Below are positions 33,062-41,577 of a stretch of 64,000 bases of DNA, in pieces (the stretch's first letter is position 1; every line of letters begins with the position of its first letter). Source of the DNA: JBBREP01 sp038202885. GTDB lineage: Bacteria > Actinomycetota > Acidimicrobiia > IMCC26256 > PALSA-610. A model generated the notes under the pieces. It saw only the letters and a list, made by a program, of their open reading frames with translations. It was not told the DNA's origin and made no database searches. The stretch spans positions 124,001 to 188,000 of the forward strand of contig JBBREP010000001.1 in NCBI GenBank assembly GCA_038202885.1, in the 5' to 3' direction. Position numbers and translations under genes: made by a program.

Positions 33062-34106
33062 GCGCGTCGTGTCAACTGTGCGAGTGAGTGCTGCTGACGT
33101 CCGACCGCTCGCGCTGGCCGACGACGTCCCCATCGACATCGCGGTCAGTCGCAGCACATCTGATCGCGTCTATCGCGCCGTCGGCTACGGCGCTGGCGCG
33201 TCCACGCTCGTGCTCATGGCGCTCATCGGCCTCTTCTTGGTGTTGCGCGGTGCGGACGCGATTCGCTACGCAGGCTGGGGCTTTTTCACCGAGACGCGCT
33301 GGCTGCCGACCCCAGCGGGTGGCGCGTTCGGAATCGCGGCGCTGCTCCTCGGCACCTTTGTCATCGCCGTGGTTGCCCTTGTGTTCGCCGTGCCGATCGC
33401 GGTCGGCACCGCCCTGTTCATCACCGAGTACGCCCCGCGCTGGCTGCGCAAACCGCTCACGTCGTTGGTCGACCTGCTTGCCGCGGTGCCGAGCCTGATC
33501 TACGGAATTTGGGGCGCCGCGATCCTTCAGCCCAGGGAGGTGTACGTGAGCCGCTTCCTGTCCGACCATTTCGGATGGTTCCCGCCGTTCCACACGACCT
33601 CGGTCACCGGGTCGGGGCCGACGAACCTCGCGGACTTTTCCGCATCGGGATTCCTTGCTGGGATTGTGGTCGCCCTGATGATCCTGCCGATCTGCGCAGC
33701 TGTCATGCGCGAGGTGTTCGCACAAGCTCCGGCCGGAGAAAAGGAAGGTGCGCTCGCGCTTGGTGGCACGCGGTGGGGCGTGATCCGTGACGTGGTGTTG
33801 CCCTTCGGCAAGGGCGGCATCATCGGTGGGTCGATGCTCGGTCTCGGCCGGGCGCTCGGCGAGACCATTGCGGTTGCGCTCATCGTGTCGCGTAGCACGC
33901 GGGTGCACGACCTGCTCGAGGTACTGAAGACCGGCGGCAACTCCATTGCGGCGACGATCGCGCGTAGCTGGTCGGAAGCGAGTGGCATGGCCACGAGTGC
34001 GTTGATGGCCGCCGGCCTCGTGTTGTTTGTCGTGACGCTGCTCGTGAATGCCGGGGCCGGCTTCATCGTTGGAAGGTCGCGCTCGGGCGCGGCCACGGAG
34101 ATCTGA
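33060..34106 (+). CDS. pstC: Phosphate ABC transporter permease PstC
   Basis: Membrane subunit of the high-affinity phosphate importer, 348 residues. An N-terminal helix (ASTLVLMALIGLFLVLRGA), FFTETRWLPTPAGGAFGIAALLLGT, and the DLLAAVPSLIYGIWGAAIL segment are typical of PstC; the EAA coupling loop is KEGALALGGTRWGVIRDVVLPFGKGG. ATG 33060 overlaps the start codon of the divergent gene; GTG 33078 would also preserve all helices. First gene of pstCABS with a PHO-box-like repeat 15 nt upstream. Confidence 0.93.
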   Translation: MRVVSTVRVSAADVRPLALADDVPIDIAVSRSTSDRVYRAVGYGAGASTLVLMALIGLFLVLRGADAIRYAGWGFFTETRWLPTPAGGAFGIAALLLGTFVIAVVALVFAVPIAVGTALFITEYAPRWLRKPLTSLVDLLAAVPSLIYGIWGAAILQPREVYVSRFLSDHFGWFPPFHTTSVTGSGPTNLADFSASGFLAGIVVALMILPICAAVMREVFAQAPAGEKEGALALGGTRWGVIRDVVLPFGKGGIIGGSMLGLGRALGETIAVALIVSRSTRVHDLLEVLKTGGNSIAATIARSWSEASGMATSALMAAGLVLFVVTLLVNAGAGFIVGRSRSGAATEI

Positions 34107-34107
34107 C

Positions 34108-35223
34108 GTGGCCGTGATCGATCTCACGACCGAAGGACGGAGGATGCCGCCCCACGACCACGACTACGACGAAGCGATCGTCGAGGCGCGGCGTGTCGAT
34201 CCCGATTCGGTGATCACCCACATCGGCGCCGCGCTCGCCGCGCTCTCGCTCACATGGCTGGTGTACGAACGACTCACGCCGTTCTCCGGCGCGCTCGGTT
34301 TCGTGTTCGTCTGGTGGGCGATGTTCGCGGTGTTCGTCTACGTGCTCGCCCGCCAGCAGTGGGGTGCCGTCGTCGCGCTCAACCATCTTGTGCGCGTGCT
34401 CGTCGGAAGCGCAGCCGCGGTTGCGCTCATCCCGCTCGGGTCGATCATCATTTCGGTCACCGCGCGGGGCTGGCACGGGTTGCAACTCTCGTTCCTGAGC
34501 AACACGCTGCGCACGGCATCGACGCAGAGCAAATTCTCAGGCGGCGGCGCCTGGCACTCAATTGTCGGCAGCCTCGAGGTCGTCGGCCTCTCGATGCTGA
34601 TCTCGGTCCCGCTTGGCGTCCTGACGGCGGTGTATCTCAACGAGATCGGCGGGCGTATGGCCACACCAGTGCGCATGCTGACCGACGCCATGAGCGCGAT
34701 CCCCTCGATCGTGGCGGGACTGTTCATCTTCGCGGTGCTAATCCAGTCGCACTACCTGCAGCAGACCGGGTTTTCGGGCGCGTTGGCGCTGAGCATCTTG
34801 ATGCTGCCCACGGTGACGCGCACTGCGGAAGTGGTGTTGCGCCTTGTGCCCGGAGGATTGCGCGAGGCGTCGCTCGCGCTCGGTTCCACCGAATGGCGCA
34901 CCACTCGCAACGTGGTGCTGCCGACCGCACGCACAGGGCTCGTCACTGCAGTCGTGTTGGGCGTCGCCCGCGTCATCGGGGAGACCGCACCACTCATCGT
35001 CACGATGCTCGGCTCGCGCCTGTTCAACGGCAATCCGTTTACCGGCAAGCAGGATTCGCTTCCGCTGTTCATCTGGACGCAGAAGGTCACGGCAACGGGC
35101 GATAACACCGTGACGGCGTCGTGGATGTGGAGCGGGGCGTTCGTGCTCCTTGCGCTCGTGCTCGTGCTGTTCGTCATCGCCCGGATGCTCGGGAATCGCA
35201 CCGTCGGCGCGCGCCGTGGCTGA
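34108..35223 (+). CDS. pstA: Phosphate ABC transporter permease PstA
   Basis: The second Pst membrane subunit, 371 residues. It has two extra N-terminal helices (around IGAALAALSLTWLVYERL and FVFVWWAMFAVFVYVLA) before the usual six, longer than the common 280-300 residue PstA. Core motifs: LEVVGLSMLISVPLGVLTAVYLNE, AIPSIVAGLFIF, and the EAA loop REASLALGSTEWRTTRNVVLPTARTG. GTG 34108 lies one base after the pstC stop; GTG 34114 and ATG 34144 are alternatives. It works with PstC and PstB. Confidence 0.92.
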   Translation: MAVIDLTTEGRRMPPHDHDYDEAIVEARRVDPDSVITHIGAALAALSLTWLVYERLTPFSGALGFVFVWWAMFAVFVYVLARQQWGAVVALNHLVRVLVGSAAAVALIPLGSIIISVTARGWHGLQLSFLSNTLRTASTQSKFSGGGAWHSIVGSLEVVGLSMLISVPLGVLTAVYLNEIGGRMATPVRMLTDAMSAIPSIVAGLFIFAVLIQSHYLQQTGFSGALALSILMLPTVTRTAEVVLRLVPGGLREASLALGSTEWRTTRNVVLPTARTGLVTAVVLGVARVIGETAPLIVTMLGSRLFNGNPFTGKQDSLPLFIWTQKVTATGDNTVTASWMWSGAFVLLALVLVLFVIARMLGNRTVGARRG

Positions 35224-35259
35224 GCCCGTTGTATCGCACAACCAATACAGGAGTCATCG

Positions 35260-36075
35260 ATGACGCTCATGGAAGTGGCGCCGAGACCGCACGCCGAAAA
35301 GGCTGCCGCGCTCGATGCCCACAACGTGTCGGCCTGGTTCGGCACGCACAAGGTGCTCGAGCGCGTCTCGCTCGAGATGCGTCCGAACACCGTCACCGCG
35401 CTGATCGGCCCGTCGGGTTGCGGCAAGTCGACGTTCTTGCGCATCTTGAACCGGATGCACGAACTCGTTCCGGGCGCCAAGCTCGCCGGCACGATCGCGC
35501 TCGACGGTGCCGACATCTATCGCGGCACGATGCCGGTCACCGAGATCCGTCGTCGCATCGGCATGGTGTTCCAAAAGCCGAACCCGTTCCCGGCCATGAC
35601 CGTCGCCGACAACGTGGTGGCCGGGTTGAAGCTCTGCGGCATGAAAGTCGAACGCAGTCACCGCGAGGAACTCGTGGAGACGTGCCTACAGCGCGCGGGC
35701 CTGTGGAACGAGGTCAGGAACCGCCTCGATGCGAACGGCGGCGCGCTCTCGGGCGGTCAGCAACAACGGTTGTGCATCGCTCGCTCGCTCGCGGTGCGTC
35801 CCGATGTGCTGCTCATGGACGAGCCATGCTCCGCGCTCGACCCCACGTCGACGCGTCGGATCGAAGAGACCATCGCGGATCTCTGCGACACGGTCACGGT
35901 GGTGATCGTCACACACAACATGCAACAGGCCCAGCGGGTGTCGCAACATTGTGCGTTCTTCCTCGCGGCCGAGGACGAGCCGGGTTACATCGTCGAGTCC
36001 GGCACCACCGAAAAGTTGTTCTCCAACCCCGACGACGAGCGCACGCTCGACTACGTACGCGGCCGGTTCGGCTGA
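35260..36075 (+). CDS. pstB: Phosphate ABC transporter ATP-binding protein PstB
   Basis: ATPase of the phosphate importer, 271 residues. Walker A LIGPSGCGKSTFLRILNRMHEL, the PstB-type Q-loop GMVFQKPNPFPAMTVADNV, signature ALSGGQQQRLCIARSL, Walker B VLLMDEPCSALDP, and H-loop VIVTHNMQQAQRVS are all present. The stop shares bases with the next start (TGATG), giving coupling to pstS. The N-terminal 15 residues are a variable extension. Confidence 0.95.
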   Translation: MTLMEVAPRPHAEKAAALDAHNVSAWFGTHKVLERVSLEMRPNTVTALIGPSGCGKSTFLRILNRMHELVPGAKLAGTIALDGADIYRGTMPVTEIRRRIGMVFQKPNPFPAMTVADNVVAGLKLCGMKVERSHREELVETCLQRAGLWNEVRNRLDANGGALSGGQQQRLCIARSLAVRPDVLLMDEPCSALDPTSTRRIEETIADLCDTVTVVIVTHNMQQAQRVSQHCAFFLAAEDEPGYIVESGTTEKLFSNPDDERTLDYVRGRFG

Positions 36076-37712
36076 TGGCCCCACGAGGTGTTTCGAGAGT
36101 GTTCCCGACCAGGATGACGATGCGGTCCATTCGCAGGGGTTCGACTCGGTTGAGTGCACTTGCGCTGATTGCGGCGGGAATGTCGTTCGCGGCACCGCAA
36201 GCGGCGCACGCGAGCGTCGTGCTGAACGGTGCCGGCTCCACCTGGAGCGCGATCGCGGTGCAGGCGTGGGCTGCCGATGTGAACGCCACGGGACTCAACG
36301 TCAATTACAACGCCGTCGGGTCGACGTCGGGGCGCGTGTTCTATTACACGGACCAGGTCGACTTTGCGATCTCTGAGATCCCGTTCACGTCGGCCTATCG
36401 CGATGCGACCGGCACCGTTGTGACCGACGAGGTCGCACTGGCCGTGCACCGTCCCTACAACTACCTACCGATCGTGGCTGGTGGAACGTCGTTTATGTAC
36501 CACCTGAACGGCCTCACGAAGAACCTCAATCTCACTCCTGATGCCGTGGCCAAGATCTTCACCGGTGCCATCAAGACGTGGAACGATCCGGCGATCGCCG
36601 CAAGCAATCCCGGTGTGGCACTGCCTGCGGTTGCGATCCGCCCGGTCGTGCGTTCCGACGGTTCGGGAACCACGGCACAGTTCACCGCCTTCATGGCGAA
36701 CCAGACTCCCGCGGTGTGGCAGGCCTTCTGCTCCAAGGTCGGGTTGACTCCGTGCCTGCCGACGTCGCTGTACCCCGAACTCACCGGCGAAGTCGCGCAG
36801 GTGGGTTCTGACGGCGTCGCGAATACCGTCGCCGCGTCGTACAACAACGGCGCGATCGGCTACGTCGAATACGGCTACGCCAAGGAGCGCGCGTTCCCGG
36901 TGGCGTCGATACTCAACAAGGCCGGCTACTACACCCAGCCGACGGCCTTCGACGTGGCCATCGCGTTGCAGGGCGCCACGTTCAACGCCGACGGCACGCA
37001 GAACCTCGGGGGCGTCTACACGTACAACGACCCCAACTTCGGCAAATACGTGTATCCCATATCGAGCTACTCGTACATGATCGTGCCGAAGGGCACCGAG
37101 AGCCCGTTCACCACCGAAAAGGGCGCCACGCTCGGCAAGTTCATCCTCTACTTCGCGTGTGCAGGGCAGCAGAAGGCCGAGCAACTCGGGTATTCACCGC
37201 TGCCGAGGGTGCTCGTGCAGAAGGCCTTTCAAGCCGAGAGCCAGATCCCTGGCGCGCCGGCCCCGCCGCCGCTCGATTACGCACACTGTCAGAACCCCAC
37301 GCTGAACGGGTGGCCTCCGATTGGTAGGCCGCCGCCGCCTCCAACCACGATCGGGACCACGCCGACGACGAACAGCCTGGGACAGCAGCAGACCCCAGGG
37401 GGCGGCGGCATTGGCCACGGCACCCTGCCACCCGGTGTGACGACGACGACCAAAAAAGGTCAGAAGCCGACCGGGCCGGGCGTAACGGTGCCGGGCGACT
37501 CGACCGATCCCAACCTGGTTGCCAGCGACGGTTCGCCGGTTGGGATCCAAGCGATCGCGTCGGCCAAGCCGATCACGGTGCCGCAAGGAGACGATCCCGT
37601 CGGGCCAATACTCGTCACCCTCGCGGTGTTGTTGCTGCTCGCGATCATCTTCGCTCCACCAGTTCTCGCCTCGTGGCTGAGCAAACGACGCACGAATGCA
37701 GACTCGAGCTGA
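36075..37712 (+). CDS. pstS: Membrane-anchored phosphate-binding protein PstS
   Basis: Phosphate-binding subunit, 545 residues, longer than ordinary PstS because of a C-terminal stalk. The signal peptide LSALALIAAGMSFAAPQAAHA leads to SVVLNGAGSTWSAIAVQAW (phosphate loop 1), VDFAISEIPFT, and VVRSDGSGTTAQFTAFM (phosphate loop), all canonical. After a Pro/Thr/Gly-rich linker (about 400-510) comes a membrane helix, ILVTLAVLLLLAIIFAPPVLA, with SKRR tail, in place of the usual lipobox. Start 36075 overlaps the pstB stop; ATG 36114 or 36120 would give a shorter signal peptide. Last gene of pstCABS, an order with pstS at the end. Confidence 0.9.
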   Translation: MAPRGVSRVFPTRMTMRSIRRGSTRLSALALIAAGMSFAAPQAAHASVVLNGAGSTWSAIAVQAWAADVNATGLNVNYNAVGSTSGRVFYYTDQVDFAISEIPFTSAYRDATGTVVTDEVALAVHRPYNYLPIVAGGTSFMYHLNGLTKNLNLTPDAVAKIFTGAIKTWNDPAIAASNPGVALPAVAIRPVVRSDGSGTTAQFTAFMANQTPAVWQAFCSKVGLTPCLPTSLYPELTGEVAQVGSDGVANTVAASYNNGAIGYVEYGYAKERAFPVASILNKAGYYTQPTAFDVAIALQGATFNADGTQNLGGVYTYNDPNFGKYVYPISSYSYMIVPKGTESPFTTEKGATLGKFILYFACAGQQKAEQLGYSPLPRVLVQKAFQAESQIPGAPAPPPLDYAHCQNPTLNGWPPIGRPPPPPTTIGTTPTTNSLGQQQTPGGGGIGHGTLPPGVTTTTKKGQKPTGPGVTVPGDSTDPNLVASDGSPVGIQAIASAKPITVPQGDDPVGPILVTLAVLLLLAIIFAPPVLASWLSKRRTNADSS

Positions 37713-37721
37713 ACGGCCCGC

Positions 37722-38165
37722 TCAGCCGACGGCGCGGTGTTCGGCGGCGCGAGCGAGCCGCTTGGCCGTGTCGCCGATAAAGAACTTGAAAAACGAACGA
37801 AAGAATCCGTTGGCGATCGCGGGGCGCGCGTTCGTGAACGACGATGCCCAAGTGATCTTCGTGCCTGTGGGTTCAGCTTCGAGATACACGTCGGCGCGGT
37901 AGCCGTCGATCGGCATTCCCTTACGGAGTTCGTACGCCAGGTGTGTGGGCGCGTCGAACACGACGACCTCTTCGCGGCTGTGGATCGGACCGGTACCGAA
38001 ACACCGCAGCGCACCGACGCCATCGGGTTCGGGGCTGCCCTCGCGTTCCAGCGTCGAGCTCGAAAACCGCGCCCACTTCGACCAGCCGCGAGCGTCGGCA
38101 AGCAACGCCCACACATCACCGACCGGCGCCCGCGAATGCTCCACAACCTCCCAAGAAATACTCAC
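37722..38165 (-). CDS. SRPBCC family protein
   Basis: A 147-residue START/Bet v1-like fold protein (polyketide cyclase/dehydrase-type SRPBCC), starting SWEVVEHSRAPVGDVWALLADARGWSKWA and continuing with EEVVVFDAPTHLAYELRKGMPIDGYRADV. The fold binds hydrophobic ligands; no ligand can be assigned. It is convergent with pstS and divergent from the alcohol dehydrogenase across the second palindrome copy. Confidence 0.85.
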   Translation of the reverse strand: MSISWEVVEHSRAPVGDVWALLADARGWSKWARFSSSTLEREGSPEPDGVGALRCFGTGPIHSREEVVVFDAPTHLAYELRKGMPIDGYRADVYLEAEPTGTKITWASSFTNARPAIANGFFRSFFKFFIGDTAKRLARAAEHRAVG

Positions 38166-38180
38166 CCCCCGACACTACCG

Positions 38181-38225
38181 ATGCGTCGTGTGGGGGTCGT
38201 ATAGACCCCCGAAACGACGCATCAG
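38181..38225. repeat. Interspersed palindrome, copy 2
   Basis: This is the same element as at 6581-6624 but inverted: TGGGGGTC, an A/T-containing spacer, AGACCCCCGAAACGACGC, then ATCAG. It lies in the 86-nt gap between the divergent SRPBCC and alcohol dehydrogenase genes and ends 26 nt before the latter's ATG. Confidence 0.6.
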
Positions 38226-38251
38226 GGGAGAGGGGGATCTAGGGTCGGTGG

Positions 38252-39346
38252 ATGCGTGCTGCGTTGTTTGAGGGTGTGGATCGTCCGATCACCATTGTGA
38301 ACGACATCGACATCGCCGAGCCCGGACCGGGCGAGGTTCGGGTGCACGTCACGCACTGCGGTGTGTGCCATTCCGACTACTCGAATGTGAACGGTACGTT
38401 CCCGATCCCCGGACCGATCGTGCTCGGCCACGAAGCGGCCGGCGTCGTCGAGTCCGTCGGCCTTGGTGTGACATCGCTCGCTCCTGGTGACCATGTCGTG
38501 CTCTCGCCGATCGCCACCTGCGGCGCGTGCTACGGCTGCGTGCGAGGCGAGTTCGGCACCTGTGTGAACGCGTCGGCGATCTCCACGGGCACGTTCGTCG
38601 GCGGCAGTACGGGTCTGGCGCGCAACAACACCACCGTATTTCGCGGGCTCGCGGTTGGCGGCTTTGCCGAGTACGCGCTGGTCGCCGAAGGCGGGGCGAT
38701 CAAGGTCGCCGACGACATCCCCCTCGATGTCGCGTGCGTGATCGGCTGCTCGGTGCAAACCGGCGTCGGCGCCGTCTTGAACGCGGCCAAGGTCGAACCC
38801 GGCGCGACCGTGTTGGTCATGGGTCTGGGCGGAGTGGGCATCGCGATCGTGCAGGGTGCCCGCATCGCGGGCGCGTCGCGCATCATCGTGTCCGATCCCA
38901 ACGACGAACGTCGCGAAGCTGCGGCGTCGTTCGGCGCGACCGATGTGGTCGATCCGAAGACCGACGACCTCATGGCCGAAGTGATGAAGGCGACGGGCGT
39001 CGGTGTCGACTACGCCTTCGACGCGGTCGGTTCCGCAGCGCTGGTCGAAGCGGGCATGTGGGCATGCCGACCGGGTGGGACCACGGTGCTTGTGGGCGCG
39101 GCACCCATCGATCAGTTGGTGCAGGTGCCCGCGACGTTGTTCATGGTCACCGAGCGCAAGCTCATCGGCACGCTGCTCGGCGGTTGCAACGGCCGCCGCG
39201 AGGTGCCGCGCTTGCTGGCGTTGTGGCAAGCGGGCCGCCTCGACCTCGAAGGCATGATCACGCACCGGCGCCCACTCGCGGAAGTGAACGAGGCCTTTGC
39301 TGACATGTCAGCGGGCCGCGGCATCCGCACCGTGCTCAGCGTGTGA
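38252..39346 (+). CDS. Zinc-dependent alcohol dehydrogenase
   Basis: A medium-chain alcohol dehydrogenase of 364 residues. Catalytic zinc ligands are in THCGVCHSD and LGHEAAGVVESVG; the structural zinc loop has four cysteines in CGACYGCVRGEFGTC; the NAD-binding motif is VMGLGGVGIAIVQGA. It resembles class III-type/AdhD-like actinobacterial enzymes. The exact alcohol is unknown. The interspersed palindrome precedes it, so it may be controlled together with purE or the nitronate monooxygenase-like gene if that palindrome is an operator. Confidence 0.92.
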   Translation: MRAALFEGVDRPITIVNDIDIAEPGPGEVRVHVTHCGVCHSDYSNVNGTFPIPGPIVLGHEAAGVVESVGLGVTSLAPGDHVVLSPIATCGACYGCVRGEFGTCVNASAISTGTFVGGSTGLARNNTTVFRGLAVGGFAEYALVAEGGAIKVADDIPLDVACVIGCSVQTGVGAVLNAAKVEPGATVLVMGLGGVGIAIVQGARIAGASRIIVSDPNDERREAAASFGATDVVDPKTDDLMAEVMKATGVGVDYAFDAVGSAALVEAGMWACRPGGTTVLVGAAPIDQLVQVPATLFMVTERKLIGTLLGGCNGRREVPRLLALWQAGRLDLEGMITHRRPLAEVNEAFADMSAGRGIRTVLSV

Positions 39347-39476
39347 TTGCGCCGCGCTCCGACGCCGACGAATAAATCACTTGGGCGCCAGTAACGCAGT
39401 ATGGCAAGGTGTGTCTCGACCGCTTCGCGCCACACACGCGCGATCCGCGAACACGCGAGTTTCCGAGGAGGTGCCC

Positions 39477-39578
39477 ATGCAGATGTCGAATGCAACGCCC
39501 GGTGAGGGTGTAGCAGGAGCCGGCGAGTGCTTCTCGCTGCGTCGCGTTGTCCGGGGCCCCTCGGGCTCCGACCGCTGA
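39477..39578 (+). CDS. Small ORF 1 upstream of amidohydrolase
   Basis: A 33-codon frame, MQMSNATPGEGVAGAGECFS..., with an excellent ribosome-binding site GAGGAGG ending about 6 nt before ATG 39477. No family is recognised. It may be a leader peptide or a small protein. It starts 131 nt after the alcohol dehydrogenase stop. Confidence 0.45.
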   Translation: MQMSNATPGEGVAGAGECFSLRRVVRGPSGSDR

Positions 39579-39683
39579 CAGCGCGCTCCTGCCCTGAGGG
39601 CACCCACGTCAACGTCGGTCACGCGACACGTACCAGCAGCAACACATGGCGCTTCTGCCTGCCGCCGTCCGTCTCTGTGCGAC

Positions 39684-39705
39684 GTCGCGAGCGATCGCTC
39701 GCGAC
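39684..39705. promoter_or_regulatory. 22-bp perfect palindrome upstream of small ORF 2
   Basis: The half-site GTCGCGAGCGA is followed without any gap by its exact complement TCGCTCGCGAC, 42 nt before the start of small ORF 2. As RNA it would fold to a 9-bp hairpin with a tetraloop; as DNA it is a perfect dyad suited to a dimeric regulator. Confidence 0.5.
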
Positions 39706-39746
39706 GGGTGCACAACCGTCCCGTCGAACTTTCGAAAGAGGTCACC

Positions 39747-39866
39747 ATGTACCGCCATCCCGTCACCGCGTTGCTCCTCGCTCGCGAGCAGCAACGACAG
39801 CTGATCGTGCGAGCCGACCAGGCCCGCCTGCTTCGCCACCTGCGCAGCGGCCGTCGCGGCCCCTGA
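39747..39866 (+). CDS. Small ORF 2, basic helical peptide
   Basis: A 39-codon frame, MYRHPVTALLLAREQQRQLI..., with GAAAGAGG about 6 nt upstream of the ATG. The composition (alternating Leu, Arg, Gln with a basic C-terminus RSGRRGP) predicts one amphipathic helix and resembles small unnamed actinobacterial proteins of the type P-x-L-A-x-x-R-x-x-x-L. It is likely real given the ribosome-binding site, but function is unknown. Confidence 0.5.
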   Translation: MYRHPVTALLLAREQQRQLIVRADQARLLRHLRSGRRGP

Positions 39867-39890
39867 ACACGAGTGGCTCCCACGAGCTTG

Positions 39891-39935
39891 GGGGTCGTCG
39901 GCACCGACGCCTAGCGTCGTTGTGTCGACGACCCC
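39891..39935 (+). promoter_or_regulatory. Two-tier hairpin before amidohydrolase start
   Basis: Outer arms GGGGTCGTCG (39891-39900) and CGACGACCCC (39926-39935) enclose an inner stem CGACGC/GCGTCG (39905-39910 and 39914-39919) with a 3-nt loop. It ends 18 nt before the amidohydrolase ATG, after small ORF 2. No U-tract follows, so attenuation or an RNA-structured leader are both possible. Confidence 0.4.
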
Positions 39936-39953
39936 TTGCGCGTGAGGAACCCC

Positions 39954-41147
39954 ATGAGCGACCGCTACACCGTCATCTCGTCCGATTGTCACGCAGGCGC
40001 GAGCATCGACACGTACCGCGAGTACCTCGACCCGGCGCTGCGGGACGACTTCGACGCGTGGCGCGGCGAATACGCCAACCCGTTCCGCGATCTGCAGGGG
40101 GGCAGCCGGGCGCGCAACTGGGACAACGAGCGTCGTATCCGCGAGCTTGCTGACGACGGCGTCGTGGCCGAAGTTGTCTTTCCCAACACGGTGCCGCCCT
40201 TCTTCCCAACGGGCGCGCTTGTGGCTCGGCCGCCGGCGACGCGTGACGAATACGACCATCGTTGGGCCGGGCTCAGGGCACACAACCGCTGGCTCGCGGA
40301 CTTCTGTGGCGAGCATGCCGTGCGACGGGCCGGCATCGCGCAGGTCTTTCTCAACGACATCGACGACGCCATTGCCGAGGCGATCTGGGCGCACGAACAC
40401 GGTTTGCGCGGCGGCATCTTGTTGCCGACCGTTCCCGACGACACCGACATCGCACCGCTGTACGCACCCGATTACGACCCGCTGTGGCAGGTGTGTGCCG
40501 AACGCGGGATTGTCGTGAACATGCATTCCGGGAGCGGGCATCCGGCGTATGGGAGCTACCCGGCGGCCGACCTCATGTGGCTCGTTGAGACGTCGTGGTA
40601 CGCGCACCGACCGCTGTGGCAAGTGATCATGAGCGGCGTGTTCGAACGCCACCCGAACCTCAAGTTCGTCCTGACCGAGTCGGGCTGTTCGTGGGTGCCT
40701 TCAACGCTGCGGATGCTCGACGGCTTCCACATGCAGATGCAATACGGGCGCGTTGGTGAACTCAATTTTCAAGACGCCACGCCGCTACCGCTGAAACCCA
40801 GCGACTACTTCAACCGCAACGTGTGGATGGGCGTGAGCTTCCCCGGCGCGCGCGAAGGCGCCGCGTTGCGCAAGGTGGGCATCGACAAAGTCATGTGGGG
40901 GAACGACTACCCGCATCACGAAGGGTCGTATCCATTTTCGCTCGCCAGCATGCAGCTCGCGTTCCCCGACACCACCGACGCCGAACTCCGCCAGATGCTG
41001 TCGGCAAACGCGGCCAAGGTCTACGGCTTCGACGTCGACGCGCTTGCGCCGTTCGGCGATGCGTGCGGCCCCACCATGGAACAGATCCACACGCCGCTTG
41101 AGTCGATCCCGAAGGGCGCCACGAGCCCCGCGTTCTTCGCAATGTGA
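39954..41147 (+). CDS. Amidohydrolase family metalloenzyme
   Basis: A TIM-barrel metal-dependent hydrolase/decarboxylase of 397 residues (amidohydrolase 2, ACMSD-like). Metal-site elements: VISSDCHAG at the N-terminus in place of DxH at the usual strand, VVNMHSGSGHPAYG, VLTESGCSWVP and MWGNDYPHHEG. ATG 39954 follows GAGGAACCCC, a reasonable ribosome-binding site. Actinobacterial relatives are often annotated only as amidohydrolase; substrate is unknown. A structured leader with two small ORFs precedes it. Confidence 0.88.
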   Translation: MSDRYTVISSDCHAGASIDTYREYLDPALRDDFDAWRGEYANPFRDLQGGSRARNWDNERRIRELADDGVVAEVVFPNTVPPFFPTGALVARPPATRDEYDHRWAGLRAHNRWLADFCGEHAVRRAGIAQVFLNDIDDAIAEAIWAHEHGLRGGILLPTVPDDTDIAPLYAPDYDPLWQVCAERGIVVNMHSGSGHPAYGSYPAADLMWLVETSWYAHRPLWQVIMSGVFERHPNLKFVLTESGCSWVPSTLRMLDGFHMQMQYGRVGELNFQDATPLPLKPSDYFNRNVWMGVSFPGAREGAALRKVGIDKVMWGNDYPHHEGSYPFSLASMQLAFPDTTDAELRQMLSANAAKVYGFDVDALAPFGDACGPTMEQIHTPLESIPKGATSPAFFAM

Positions 41148-41154
41148 CGCAAGG

Positions 41155-41577
41155 TTACGAGATGCCGAATGTAAAACCGTTGATCCAGGTGCCGTTCCAT
41201 CGGAACGTCACCTGTACGCTAGTACCGCGCTTCGCCGTGAAATACCCGGTCTTCTCCAACCACAAGATGTTTAGGGTGCAGCCGCTGTTTACCTTATAAA
41301 CGTTCCTGCGTACCCCATGCGAATCGTTATACCAGACCGACATTCCGTAGTTGCAAAACTTGATGGCGGGCGGGCATTGACCTACTGTATTGACGTAAAG
41401 GGTTTCTGTCGTACTTGTTCTTGACGAGGTCACCCACTTCGTCTGGTTAAAGCAATTCTTCCCGGGTGCGCCAGTTACTCTGTATCCCGATGCCGAAGCT
41501 GGGGAGGTGGTGAAGACACCGACAGCCCCAAGGCTCGAAGCGACAACGACTAGTCCTGCCAACACTTTACGAAACAT
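41155..41577 (-). CDS. Small secreted protein, low GC
   Basis: A 140-residue exported protein of unknown family. ATG 41577 is preceded by GGGGGAA. The signal peptide FRKVLAGLVVVASSLGAVGVFTTSPASA is strong. The mature part has four cysteines (KNCFNQTKW, GQCPPAIKFCNYG, SGCTLNI), consistent with two disulfides, and an aromatic C-terminus VTFRWNGTWINGFTFGIS. Base composition is visibly more AT-rich than all flanking genes, suggesting recent acquisition. Confidence 0.7.
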   Translation of the reverse strand: MFRKVLAGLVVVASSLGAVGVFTTSPASASGYRVTGAPGKNCFNQTKWVTSSRTSTTETLYVNTVGQCPPAIKFCNYGMSVWYNDSHGVRRNVYKVNSGCTLNILWLEKTGYFTAKRGTSVQVTFRWNGTWINGFTFGIS

